Assembly (NCBI RefSeq): GCF_000974685.2
Contig: NZ_AP018738.1
Coordinates: forward strand, 558,001 to 622,000
DNA length: 64,000 bases
Reading direction: 5' to 3'
Origin: Ferriphaselus amnicola
GTDB taxonomy: Bacteria; Pseudomonadota; Gammaproteobacteria; Burkholderiales; Gallionellaceae
Shown: piece after piece, positions 8,286 to 16,553 of the stretch
Layout of the letters: every line of letters starts with the position of its first letter
Numbering within the stretch: the stretch's first letter is position 1
Translations under genes and position numbers: made by a program
Notes under the pieces: generated by a model
What the model saw: only the letters and a program-made list of their open reading frames with translations
Database searches by the model: none
Told to the model about the DNA's origin: nothing

Positions 8286-9578
8286 ATGACTTCGTATTTC
8301 AGTTACCAGCAAGACCAGCTTTGTGTCGAAACTATGCCCTTGGCCGAGCTTGCCAAGCGCTTCGGAACGCCGTGTTACGTGTATTCGCAGGTGGCGCTGG
8401 CAGACGGTTATCGCGAGTTCGCTGAGGCGTTCAAGTCGCGCGAACATTTGATCTGCTATGCGGTGAAAGCGAATCCTAGCCTTGCCATTCTCAATCTGTT
8501 CGCACGTTTGGGTGCGGGTTTCGACATCGTGTCCGGTGGCGAACTGCAGCGCGTGCTGGCGGCGGGCGGAGCGGCGAACAAGGTGGTGTTCTCCGGCGTG
8601 GGCAAGACGGTGGCTGAGATGAAGCTGGCGCTGGAGGCGGAGATTCTGTGTTTTAACGTGGAATCGGCGGCGGAGCTGGAGCGGCTGAACGAGGTGGCGG
8701 GCAGCTTGGGCAAGATCGCGCCGATCAGCCTGCGCGTGAACCCGAACGTGGATGCCAAGACGCATCCCTATATTTCCACCGGGCTGAAGAAGAACAAGTT
8801 CGGCGTGGCCTACGACGAAGCACGGGCGCTGTACCGTCGCGCGGCGGCGATGCCGCACATTCGAGTCACCGGCATGGATTGCCACATCGGCTCGCAGCTC
8901 ACCGAAGTGAGTCCCTTCGTGGCAGCGGCGGAAAAGGTGCTGGCACTGGCTGACCAACTGGCAGAAGACGGTATCGTGCTGGAACATCTCGATCTGGGCG
9001 GCGGATTGGGCATCCGTTACAAAGACGAAACGCCGCCGTCCGTCGCCGAGTATGCCGAGGCATTGTTGGGTGCGCTGGCGGGGCGTCGCGAAAAGTTGAT
9101 CGTCGAACCGGGTCGCCGCTTGGTCGGCAACGCGGGCGTGCTGCTGACGACGATCGAATACCTAAAACAGGGCGAAGAGAAGAGCTTCGCGCTGGTCGAT
9201 GCGGCGATGAACGACTTGATGCGGCCTGCGCTGTATGACGCATATCACGAAATTTTGCCGGTAATCCGATTTGAGCCCTCTCCTCAATCCTCCCCCGCGA
9301 GCGGGGGAGGAGGCGAACGTGAGAGGCAACTTTTGAATTACGAGGTTGTCGGCCCCGTCTGCGAGACTGGCGATTTCATCGGCCACGACCGCGAACTGGC
9401 CGTGGCGGCGGGCGATGTGCTAGCCGTGATGTCGGCGGGCGCGTATGGCATGAGCATGAGCTCCAACTACAACACTCGCCCACGCGCAGCCGAGGTGCTG
9501 GTGCGCGAGGGCGATGCGCATCTTATTCGTGAGCGCGAAACGATACGTTCGCTGTTTGCGAACGAGCGGGTGGTTTGA
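8286..9578 (+). CDS. lysA: Diaminopimelate decarboxylase LysA
   Basis: PLP enzyme that decarboxylates meso-diaminopimelate to L-lysine, the last step of lysine synthesis. It has the PLP-lysine motif CYAVKANPSL, the fold III barrel with HIGSQLTEVSPF and LDLGGGLGI, and the C-terminal substrate/dimer motif GPVCETGDF. The start at 8286 (MTSYFSYQQ) is taken over a TTG two codons earlier. Oddity: residues 331-347 (PSPQSSPASGGGGERER) are not typical of the family and are encoded by a 50-nt palindromic element at 9277-9326 that keeps the frame. It falls before the conserved YEVVGPVCETGDF strand, probably in a surface loop. Confidence 0.96.
   Translation: MTSYFSYQQDQLCVETMPLAELAKRFGTPCYVYSQVALADGYREFAEAFKSREHLICYAVKANPSLAILNLFARLGAGFDIVSGGELQRVLAAGGAANKVVFSGVGKTVAEMKLALEAEILCFNVESAAELERLNEVAGSLGKIAPISLRVNPNVDAKTHPYISTGLKKNKFGVAYDEARALYRRAAAMPHIRVTGMDCHIGSQLTEVSPFVAAAEKVLALADQLAEDGIVLEHLDLGGGLGIRYKDETPPSVAEYAEALLGALAGRREKLIVEPGRRLVGNAGVLLTTIEYLKQGEEKSFALVDAAMNDLMRPALYDAYHEILPVIRFEPSPQSSPASGGGGERERQLLNYEVVGPVCETGDFIGHDRELAVAAGDVLAVMSAGAYGMSMSSNYNTRPRAAEVLVREGDAHLIRERETIRSLFANERVV
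9277..9326. repeat. Palindromic element inserted in frame in lysA
   Basis: Inner stem CCTCCCCCGC (9289-9298) / GCGGGGGAGG (9301-9310) with a GA loop, and outer stem CCTCTC (9277-9282) / GAGAGG (9321-9326). It resembles the CCTCTCC-type intergenic palindromes common in proteobacterial genomes but here lies within a coding sequence and is read through as a Pro/Ser/Gly-rich peptide. Confidence 0.8.
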
Positions 9579-9618
9579 TCTAAGCCTGCCGTTATCTGGC
9601 ATTGATTCTGGGACTGAC

Positions 9619-10788
9619 ATGAACAAAGTTCGATTGAGTTTGCTGTTGCTGGGCTTGCTGGGGCTGTCCGCCTGCGGCAAAAAAGAGGAAGCGAAAAAGG
9701 CCGGACCGAGTGGTACGCCGGTGTCGGTGGTCGTGGCCGAGCAGCGCACGGTGGAGCAGGTCGAGGAGTCGGTAGGTACGCTGGATAGTCCGGCTGACCC
9801 GGTGGTCGCGGCCGAAGTGGCGGGCAAGGTGCTGACGCTCAAGGTGATGGAAGGTGCCGAGATCAAGGCCGGACAGGTGCTGGCTGAACTGGATCCGCAG
9901 GACACCAGTCTGCTGCGTCAGTCAGCGCAGGCCGAGGTGCGTCGCATGGAAAGCGTGAGTGCGAACGAGACGCGTCGTCTTGAGCGGATGAAGCAACTGC
10001 GTGAGCAAGGTTTCATCTCCCAGTCTGGCTTGGACGACGTGACTGCCCAAGCGACCTCGGCGCAGAACCAGCTCGCTTCAGCCAAGGCGCAACTGGCGCT
10101 GGCCGAGCGCAACGTCGGCAAGACGCGCATCGTTTCGCCGTTCGATGGTCGTCTGGAACGCCAATTCATCGTGCCCGGCCAATATCTCAAAGTCGGCGAT
10201 CCTGCCTTCCGTCTGGTCTATATGAAGAAGCTGCGTGCGCGCTTGCCGTTCCCCGAGGAGCTGGCGGGGCGCATTCTTCCCGGTATGGAAGTGCACGTGT
10301 CCAGCCCCGGTGTGGTCGGGGTACGGAATGGCAAGATCGACGAAGTGCGTCCGATGTCGGGTGCGACCACGCGCTCCTTCGATGCCTTTGCCGTGTTTGA
10401 CAATCCTGGCTGGAAGCCGGGTGCGACCGTCACTGGCGCGGTGGTGCTGGGCCGCCATGCGAATGCGGTGGTGGTGCCTGAGCAAAGCGTGGTGCTGCGT
10501 CCGGCTGGCAAGGTGGTGTATGTGCTGGCGGGCGAACAGGTCGCGCAACGTGTGGTGCAGGTCGGCACCAAGCAGGCCGACGGTATGCTGGAGATCGTCT
10601 CCGGCCTAAAGGCGGGCGAGACGGTCGTGGTGGATGGCGCGGGCTTCCTTACCGATCAGGCACCGGTGGTCGTGTCGCATCAGGAGAAAACGCCGGGCAA
10701 ATCGGCGGTGGCTCCGGCGAGTGCGGTCGTACCTGCGAGTGCTGTAGCTGCGCCGGTTAGTGCCGTTTTTGCTGCTCCCAAGAAATGA
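9619..10788 (+). CDS. RND efflux periplasmic adaptor (MFP) lipoprotein
   Basis: Membrane fusion protein that links an inner-membrane RND pump to an outer-membrane channel. 389 residues: signal peptide with lipobox LSAC (lipid-anchored Cys about 19), a biotinyl-lipoyl-like strand (AGKVLTLKVMEGAEIKAGQVLAELD), an alpha hairpin (about 90-160), barrel domain motifs (IVSPFDGRLERQFIVPGQY) and a membrane-proximal domain. The C-terminal 35 residues are Ala/Pro/Val-rich and low in complexity. The start at 9619 gives the lipoprotein signal; upstream codons overlap lysA. It is followed by its pump gene after 54 nt. No outer-membrane factor gene is next to it. Confidence 0.93.
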   Translation: MNKVRLSLLLLGLLGLSACGKKEEAKKAGPSGTPVSVVVAEQRTVEQVEESVGTLDSPADPVVAAEVAGKVLTLKVMEGAEIKAGQVLAELDPQDTSLLRQSAQAEVRRMESVSANETRRLERMKQLREQGFISQSGLDDVTAQATSAQNQLASAKAQLALAERNVGKTRIVSPFDGRLERQFIVPGQYLKVGDPAFRLVYMKKLRARLPFPEELAGRILPGMEVHVSSPGVVGVRNGKIDEVRPMSGATTRSFDAFAVFDNPGWKPGATVTGAVVLGRHANAVVVPEQSVVLRPAGKVVYVLAGEQVAQRVVQVGTKQADGMLEIVSGLKAGETVVVDGAGFLTDQAPVVVSHQEKTPGKSAVAPASAVVPASAVAAPVSAVFAAPKK

Positions 10789-10795
10789 TGTCATG

Positions 10796-10817
10796 GCTTC
10801 CCCGCTAACGGGGAAGC
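10796..10817. repeat. Intergenic hairpin between adaptor and pump genes
   Basis: Perfect 9-bp stem GCTTCCCCG / CGGGGAAGC with a CTAA loop, 8 nt after the adaptor stop. No T-tract follows on the plus strand, so it is unlikely to be a strong terminator. It may stabilise or tune the transcript between adaptor and pump, or be a small repeat element. Confidence 0.7.
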
Positions 10818-10842
10818 GTAGCTGCAACCACGGAATCGTCCC

Positions 10843-13800
10843 ATGAATCTGCCAGAGTTATCCATCAAACGTCACGTCTTCGCCTTCATGCTCAGCGGCG
10901 TGCTGATGCTGGTCGGCCTGATCGGCTACCAGCGCGTCGGCGTGGACCAGTTCCCGTACATCGAATTTCCCATCATCTCGGTGAGCACCAGCATCAAGGG
11001 CGCGAACCCAGACAATGTGGACATGAGCGTGACCAACGTGATCGAGTCGGCGGTGAATAGCGTGCCGGGCATCGAGCACGTCATGTCCACCTCGTCGCCG
11101 GGCATGTCGGTGGTGGCGATCACCTTCAGTCTGGAAAAGAACACCGACATCGCGTTCAACGAGGTGCAGGCCAAGATCAATCAGGCCTTGCGTCGTTTGC
11201 CTAGCGGCACCGATCCGCCCGTGGTGGCCAAGATGGATACCGGCTCCAGCCCCATCATGTGGCTGGCTTTGCAGGGTGACCGCACATCGCAGCAGCTTAA
11301 CCAGTACGCCGCCAACGTCATCAAAAAGAAACTGGAGACGATCAGTGGCGTGGGCGAAGTGCGCTTGGGCGGACGGCGTGACCGCACCATCCGCATCAAT
11401 CTGAAACCGGCGGCGCTAGCCTCGCGCAACCTCACTACGCAAGACTTGATGGCCGCCTTCAATCGCGAGCATCTGCAATTGCCGGGTGGATTCCTAGTCA
11501 GCGATCAACGTGAGTTCCTGCTCAAGCTGGACATGGAATTCCATCACATCGACGATCTGGGCAAGCTGGTGGTCGCCTACCGCGATGGTTCGGCTATCCG
11601 TCTGGCGGATGTGGCCGAGATCGAAGACGGGCTGGCCGACAATCGCCAGATGGCCCGTTTCAATGTTGCGCCTGCCGTCGGCATCGGCATCGTCAAGGTG
11701 TCGGGAGCCAACACCGTGGCTATCGCCGATGAAGTGCAGCGCCGTCTGGCGAAAGACATCGTGCCGTCACTGCCGCCCGGCATGACACTGAAAGTCGCTA
11801 CCAACGACGCGGCCTACATCATGGAAATGATCGGTGCGTTGAAAGAACACTTGATCGAAGGCACCTTGCTGGCCGGGCTGGTCGTCTGGTTGTTCCTGCG
11901 CAGCGTGCGTTCGACTCTCATTATTTCGGTCGCTATTCCGGTGTCTTTGCTGGGGGCGATCGCGGTGATTTATTTCGCTGGCTACACGCTGAATTCGATG
12001 ACCATGCTGGCGCTGCTGTTGCTCATCGGTGTGGTGGTGGATGATGCTATCGTGGTGCTGGAGAACATCTTCCGCCACCGCGAAGAGATCGATCCTGATC
12101 CGATCAATGCGGCGTTGAACGGCAGTCGCGAAGTGGTGTTTGCAGTGATTGCGGCCACCTTGTCGCTGGTGTCCATCTTCGCACCGGTGATCTTCATGAG
12201 CGGAATCATCGGCATGTTCTTCAAGTCGTTCGCGGTGGTGGTGACGTTCGGCGTGCTGGTGTCGTTGTTTGTCTCGCTCACGCTCACGCCGATGTTGTGC
12301 TCGCGCTACCTCAAGGTGCAGAAGCAGCATGGAAAGTTCTATTACCGGTTGGAAGCGGCGTTCACTTGGCTGGACAATTTCTACCGCAAGCTGCTGGGCT
12401 GGGCCTTGCAGCATCGCTGGAAAGTGGTCGGCTTCACCGTGGTTGCGGTGTTCTCTAGTGGTTTCTTCTTTGCCAACGTGGGCAAGGCGTTCTCGCCGGA
12501 CGAAGATCAAGGGCGCTTCATGGTGCTTACCAAAGCGCCGCTCGGCTCATCCATTGAGTACACCAGCGGAAAATTGGCCGAGGTGGAACGTGTGTTGGCT
12601 AGCCATCCCGAAGTGTTGAGCAATTTCTCCGGTATCGGCATCGGTTCGGCGGGGCAGGTGAATCAGGCGTTCTCGTATGTGCGCATGACACCGCGTCACG
12701 AGCGCAAGGTGCGTCAGCAGGAATTGCTGGCACAGCTGCGCATAGAGCTGGCGGCGATTCCCGGCATCCGTGCTTTCCCCGCGCCGGTGTCGATGATGCA
12801 GGGCCAGCGCGGCGATCCTTTGCAGTTCGTGGTGACTGGGCCGAATCTGGGCGAGGTGGCTCGACTCTCGGCTGAGTTGCAGCGCAAGTTGAACAAGGAA
12901 GTGCCGGGATTGGGGCGCGTCGATACCGATCTGCAACTGGATCTGCCGCAGCTTTCCATGCACCTTGATCGCGCCAAGGCGGCGGTGCTGGGCTTGTCTG
13001 CCCAAGACGTGGCGATGACGTTGAACGTGATGACCGGCGGCGTCAATGTGGCGGCGTACAGCGACGAGCCGGGCGACGGTGAGCGTTACGACGTGCGCCT
13101 GAAGGCGGCGGAAGGTGCGCTGACCAAGCCGGATGATCTGAAGCGTATCTTCCTGCGCGCTCGCGACGGCAGTATGGTGCGCATGGATAGCGTAGCCAGC
13201 TTCGAGCAGGAGTTGGGGCCAGCGGTGGTGGGACGTTACGATCTCAAGTACTCCGGCATCTTCTACGCCACGCCGATCATGCCGCTGGGCGATGCGGCGA
13301 ACAAGGTGAAAGAGATCGGCGCGTCCATGATGCCCGCTGGGTATCAGGTCAAGTTGATCGGGCAGGCGGAGGAGTTCGGTAAGACGGTCGGCTACATGAT
13401 CTTCGCCTTCTCGCTGGCTATCGTGCTGCTGTACATGGTGCTGGCCAGCCAGTTCAACTCCTTTGTGCAGCCCTTCATCATTATGGTGGCGCAACCGCTG
13501 GCCATTATCGGCGGCGTGATGTCGCTGTGGCTGATCGGCCATACGCTGAACATCTACTCGATGATCGGCTTGGTGCTGCTGATCGGTCTGGTGGCGAAGA
13601 ACTCCATCCTGCTCATCGATCTGACCAACCAGCGCCGTGTCGAAGGCCTAGCCATCGACGACGCGCTGCGTAATGCTTGCCCGATCCGCTTGCGTCCGGT
13701 GCTGATGACTTCCGCGACCATCATTCTGGCCCTGTTCCCCGCCGCGTTGGGCTTAGGTGCCGGTGCTGAGACCAACGGCCCGCTGGCTGTCGCGGTGATC

Positions 13801-13926
13801 GGCGGCATGATCTCTTCCACTTTGTTGACGTTGGTGGTGGTGCCGTCGGTGTACTCGCTGGTCGAGGGGGCAATTGAACGTCGCCGAGCAAAACGGCTGG
13901 CGGCAGAGTCGGCAACTGCTATTTGA
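10843..13926 (+). CDS. RND efflux pump, HAE1/AcrB-like
   Basis: Proton-driven multidrug or organic-compound exporter of the inner membrane. 1027 residues, the family's usual length, with twelve membrane helices in two repeats and two large periplasmic loops. Proton-relay residues are visible: DD in GVVVDDAIVVLENI (TM4) and K in LVAKNSILLIDL (TM10). The N-terminus LPELSIKRHVFAFML is typical of HAE1-type pumps. It forms an operon with the adaptor upstream. Substrate unknown. The next gene starts 39 nt downstream. Confidence 0.95.
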   Translation: MNLPELSIKRHVFAFMLSGVLMLVGLIGYQRVGVDQFPYIEFPIISVSTSIKGANPDNVDMSVTNVIESAVNSVPGIEHVMSTSSPGMSVVAITFSLEKNTDIAFNEVQAKINQALRRLPSGTDPPVVAKMDTGSSPIMWLALQGDRTSQQLNQYAANVIKKKLETISGVGEVRLGGRRDRTIRINLKPAALASRNLTTQDLMAAFNREHLQLPGGFLVSDQREFLLKLDMEFHHIDDLGKLVVAYRDGSAIRLADVAEIEDGLADNRQMARFNVAPAVGIGIVKVSGANTVAIADEVQRRLAKDIVPSLPPGMTLKVATNDAAYIMEMIGALKEHLIEGTLLAGLVVWLFLRSVRSTLIISVAIPVSLLGAIAVIYFAGYTLNSMTMLALLLLIGVVVDDAIVVLENIFRHREEIDPDPINAALNGSREVVFAVIAATLSLVSIFAPVIFMSGIIGMFFKSFAVVVTFGVLVSLFVSLTLTPMLCSRYLKVQKQHGKFYYRLEAAFTWLDNFYRKLLGWALQHRWKVVGFTVVAVFSSGFFFANVGKAFSPDEDQGRFMVLTKAPLGSSIEYTSGKLAEVERVLASHPEVLSNFSGIGIGSAGQVNQAFSYVRMTPRHERKVRQQELLAQLRIELAAIPGIRAFPAPVSMMQGQRGDPLQFVVTGPNLGEVARLSAELQRKLNKEVPGLGRVDTDLQLDLPQLSMHLDRAKAAVLGLSAQDVAMTLNVMTGGVNVAAYSDEPGDGERYDVRLKAAEGALTKPDDLKRIFLRARDGSMVRMDSVASFEQELGPAVVGRYDLKYSGIFYATPIMPLGDAANKVKEIGASMMPAGYQVKLIGQAEEFGKTVGYMIFAFSLAIVLLYMVLASQFNSFVQPFIIMVAQPLAIIGGVMSLWLIGHTLNIYSMIGLVLLIGLVAKNSILLIDLTNQRRVEGLAIDDALRNACPIRLRPVLMTSATIILALFPAALGLGAGAETNGPLAVAVIGGMISSTLLTLVVVPSVYSLVEGAIERRRAKRLAAESATAI

Positions 13927-13965
13927 TTTGCTATGATGATCACCTCATTCAAAGCGTAGTGCCTC

Positions 13966-15180
13966 ATGCTGAAGAAGATCAAAGTTCCCGATGTGCGCCT
14001 GGGCATGTACCTCCAGGAGATTTGCGCCAGTTGGATGGATCATCCGTTCTGGCGCAAGTCGTTCTTGCTCGAAGATGCGGCTGATCTAAAGACCTTGCAG
14101 ACGTGCGGGGTCACCGATGTTTGGATCGACACTAAAAAGGGGCTGGATGTCTCAGCGGGTGCGGAGGTCTCCTCTGAGCAGGACGAAGAGCAAAAGATCG
14201 AATCTGAACTGGAACAGATCGCGAGTGAGCCAACTCGAGAGGTTCATCGCGTCAGCTTGAATGACGAAGTAGCTAGAGCGCGTAAGATCCACGCAAAGGC
14301 TCGTGAAGCCGTCGTTTCCATGTTTGGCGAGGCTAGGCTAGGACGGGCGGTGGATGTGGCGGGTGCGGGTGAGTTGGTGGACGAGATCAATCAGTCCATC
14401 GCACGTAATTCGAGCGCATTACTCAGCTTGGCGCGGCTGAAAGGTAAGGACGATTACACTTATCTACACTCGGTGGCCGTATGCGCGTTGATGGTGGCGC
14501 TGGGGCGACAGCTCGGCTTGAAGGGTGAGCAATTGCGCGATGTCGGCATGGCTGGCTTGCTGCATGACGTGGGCAAGATGCTGATCCCAGAAGAAGTGCT
14601 CAACAAGCCGGGGCGTTTGACCGACGAGGAGTTCGAGCAGGTCAAGCAGCATCCGGTCAAGGGTTGGGAGCTGCTCAAAGCTTCGAAAAACGTATGCGCC
14701 ATCGCGCAGGAAGTTTGTTTGCATCACCACGAAAAAGTAGATGGCTCAGGTTATCCCGATCACCTATCGGGCGAGGCGCTGACGTTGGTGTCACGCATGG
14801 GCGCAGTGTGCGATGTGTATGACGCGTTGACCTCGAACCGCTGTTATAAGAGTGGCTGGGAGCCAGGCGAGGCGTTGCGTAAGATGGCCGAATGGCGCAA
14901 CGGCCATTTCGACGAGGCAGTGTTCCACGCCTTCGTCAAGACCGTGGGTATCTATCCGACCAATACCGTGGTGAAACTCAAATCGGGGCGCCTAGCCGTG
15001 GTGCTGGACCAGTCCGACAAGAGCCTGCTCACGCCCGTGGTCAAAGTATTCTTCTCCACACGCTCTAACACCCGCATCCCCGTCGAAATAGTCGATCTGG
15101 CCAAGTCAGCTGAAAGCATCGCCGGCATGGAAGACTCCACGCAGTGGGCCGCTGACATCAAGAAACTCACTGGGATATAG
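13966..15180 (+). CDS. HD-GYP domain c-di-GMP phosphodiesterase
   Basis: 404 residues. An N-terminal DUF3391-like region (about 1-120; KKIKVPDVRLGMYL) precedes an HD-GYP domain (about 140-330) with H200-D201 in LLHDVGKMLIPEE and GYP at 262-264 in HHHEKVDGSGYPDHL; the downstream DVYDALTSNRCYK motif is present. HD-GYP enzymes hydrolyse c-di-GMP, usually to GMP, with a bi- or trinuclear metal centre, and all the usual metal ligands seem present. No receiver domain. It could act on the same c-di-GMP pool read by the MshEN-GT2 synthase at 38540, but the two genes are far apart. Confidence 0.92.
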   Translation: MLKKIKVPDVRLGMYLQEICASWMDHPFWRKSFLLEDAADLKTLQTCGVTDVWIDTKKGLDVSAGAEVSSEQDEEQKIESELEQIASEPTREVHRVSLNDEVARARKIHAKAREAVVSMFGEARLGRAVDVAGAGELVDEINQSIARNSSALLSLARLKGKDDYTYLHSVAVCALMVALGRQLGLKGEQLRDVGMAGLLHDVGKMLIPEEVLNKPGRLTDEEFEQVKQHPVKGWELLKASKNVCAIAQEVCLHHHEKVDGSGYPDHLSGEALTLVSRMGAVCDVYDALTSNRCYKSGWEPGEALRKMAEWRNGHFDEAVFHAFVKTVGIYPTNTVVKLKSGRLAVVLDQSDKSLLTPVVKVFFSTRSNTRIPVEIVDLAKSAESIAGMEDSTQWAADIKKLTGI

Positions 15181-15335
15181 CCGCGTCCCCTCTCAAACTC
15201 ATCGACATCTTTTTTGATGTAGCGAATCTCCCGCAGCAACGGATAGAGCAGTTCTCCATGCGGACATCGGAAATCTAGAGTTGATTAAGGCTCGCGCAGG
15301 ATCAACCGTGGGGCTACGGCGCTTTACTTCCGACT

Positions 15336-15352
15336 TAGACCCAGGGCGGACT
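15336..15352 (-). repeat. Orphan-ORF 3' repeat, copy 3
   Basis: Reads AGTCCGCCCTGGGTCTA on the minus strand, 15 of 17 identical to the copies at 7174 and 7771, and continues AGTCGGAAG. It lies about 32 nt after the stop of the minus-strand ORF 15385-15816 and in the same orientation as that ORF. A looser relative, ATGTCCGGGCCCATGGGTCT, lies before the ORF at about 15841-15860 (minus strand). Confidence 0.65.
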
Positions 15353-15384
15353 TTCAACGTTGGACATTCCTCTCTATGGAAGGG

Positions 15385-15816
15385 TTAGGCCGCACCTTGC
15401 ACTCGTTTCATGAGTTGCGTGCTTTCGGCATTCACAGCCTGGAGGCACTCAGTCAGTTCGTCTTCAAGCATCGAATACTCGATGTATTTGTCTTCGACGG
15501 TTCCTCTGTCGTACAGAGACACCATTGTGATTAGCAAGGAGCGATGAGCAATGTGATTGCGCTCGGTTTGCAACTTCTGAAGGCGGGCGTGAAGCTCCGC
15601 GTTTGTATTGAACTTTTTGAAGAGAGTGAGCAGCCTTCCGAGTGGAAGATCACTCAGGTCATCTTCGGTGTACCCAAAGTCGAGTAGGCCCTCTACGCGG
15701 GTTTGTATGACTTTGTAGTTGAGGCCGACGTAGACCTTTAGCGCAAGATCAAGCAACTGAAAGCTGCCAAGCAAGCGCATGGTTGTGTCTTTGTAGTACT
15801 TGCGCGGATCGTCCAT
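15385..15816 (-). CDS. Orphan hypothetical protein
   Basis: 143 residues, soluble, mostly helical by composition, no signal peptide; no function recognised. The central stretch TERNHIAHRSLL recalls nucleotide-binding or RNA-associated HEPN/AbiV-like helices that carry an RN-x-x-x-H motif (here RNHIAH), but this similarity is weak. The gene stands alone between the HD-GYP and exbD genes. On its own strand it is preceded by GTTAGCC and followed at once by GCCTAAC, the latter fitting the integron attC half-site RYYYAAC, and then by repeat copy 3. Confidence 0.6.
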   Translation of the reverse strand: MDDPRKYYKDTTMRLLGSFQLLDLALKVYVGLNYKVIQTRVEGLLDFGYTEDDLSDLPLGRLLTLFKKFNTNAELHARLQKLQTERNHIAHRSLLITMVSLYDRGTVEDKYIEYSMLEDELTECLQAVNAESTQLMKRVQGAA

Positions 15817-15944
15817 AGTGCGGGCTAACAGTTATTGTAGAGACCCATGGGCCCGGACATTTTTTAATATAGAGGCAGACATTTTCCGCACCTACCCTTA
15901 TGAATAATTTGCATTTATGAATTCCTGCGTTTCTTTATTACACT

Positions 15945-16050
15945 ATTAGTAAGGAGACGCAAAGCCCGATGCGTATTGAACCATATTGCCTTGATTTGGC
16001 ACATAGACCGAAGTATCTAGATACTCGATCTAGGGTCTCCTTTACTAAAT
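15945..16050. mobile_element. MITE-like 106-bp inverted-repeat element
   Basis: Terminal inverted repeats ATTAGTAAGGAGAC (15945-15958) and GTCTCCTTTACTAAAT (16035-16050) match over 14 positions with two single-base gaps. The interior is AT-rich, has no ORF, and contains the palindrome TATCTAGATA and a further CTAGAT/ATCTAG pair. It could be a miniature transposable element or a structured RNA. No clear target-site duplication is seen. It lies in the 308-base gap between the orphan ORF and exbD; the remainder of the gap shows no gene. Confidence 0.45.
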
Positions 16051-16124
16051 GAAAATTTCCGCTTCTGGCGCTCAGCGGTCAACTGTCCGTCCGTTGAATA
16101 CTCGCTATCGGGATTTCCGACGGC

Positions 16125-16541
16125 TCACGGCCGAGGATCGGTCACAAACCCTATCCGTATCATGCCTGCTTTAGCAGCCTCGGACATTACCTTGGCGACT
16201 AATTCGTAGTGAGCGTAGCGATCGGCGCGTAGGTGTAACTCCGGCTGTGGCTGCTTGCTGGCTTCTTTGAGGAAGCGTTGGTGCAGGTTCGCCTCTTCCA
16301 CCTTCTCGCCATTCCAGAACAGACTGCCGTCTTCACGGATACCGAATTCGATATGCTCCGGCTGGGTGAGGTTGGCCGTACTGGAGGCCTTGGGCAGGTC
16401 GATCTTGACCGCGTTGGTGAGCAGTGGCGCGGTGATGATGAACACCACCAGCAGCACCAGCATCACATCCACCAAGGGCACGACGTTGATCTCGGCCATG
16501 GGCCCTTGATGCCGCTTTGAATCAAAACTTCCGAATGCCAT
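16125..16541 (-). CDS. exbD: Biopolymer transport protein ExbD
   Basis: 138-residue inner-membrane protein with one N-terminal helix and a periplasmic domain. The helix carries the conserved proton-path Asp (D25 in NVVPLVDVMLVLLVVF). With ExbB it converts proton-motive force into movement of TonB. It is the last gene of tonB-exbB-exbD, 12 nt after exbB. The C-terminal domain has the family pattern LHLRADRYAHYELVAKVM. ExbD is preferred over TolR because of the tonB neighbour. Confidence 0.93.
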   Translation of the reverse strand: MAFGSFDSKRHQGPMAEINVVPLVDVMLVLLVVFIITAPLLTNAVKIDLPKASSTANLTQPEHIEFGIREDGSLFWNGEKVEEANLHQRFLKEASKQPQPELHLRADRYAHYELVAKVMSEAAKAGMIRIGFVTDPRP

Positions 16542-16553
16542 GCGATTCTCCTG

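Noticed and set aside
11767-13542. Long minus-strand ORFs within the RND pump gene
   Set aside because: Shadows of a GC-rich gene; His/Arg-rich low-complexity translations without recognisable domains.
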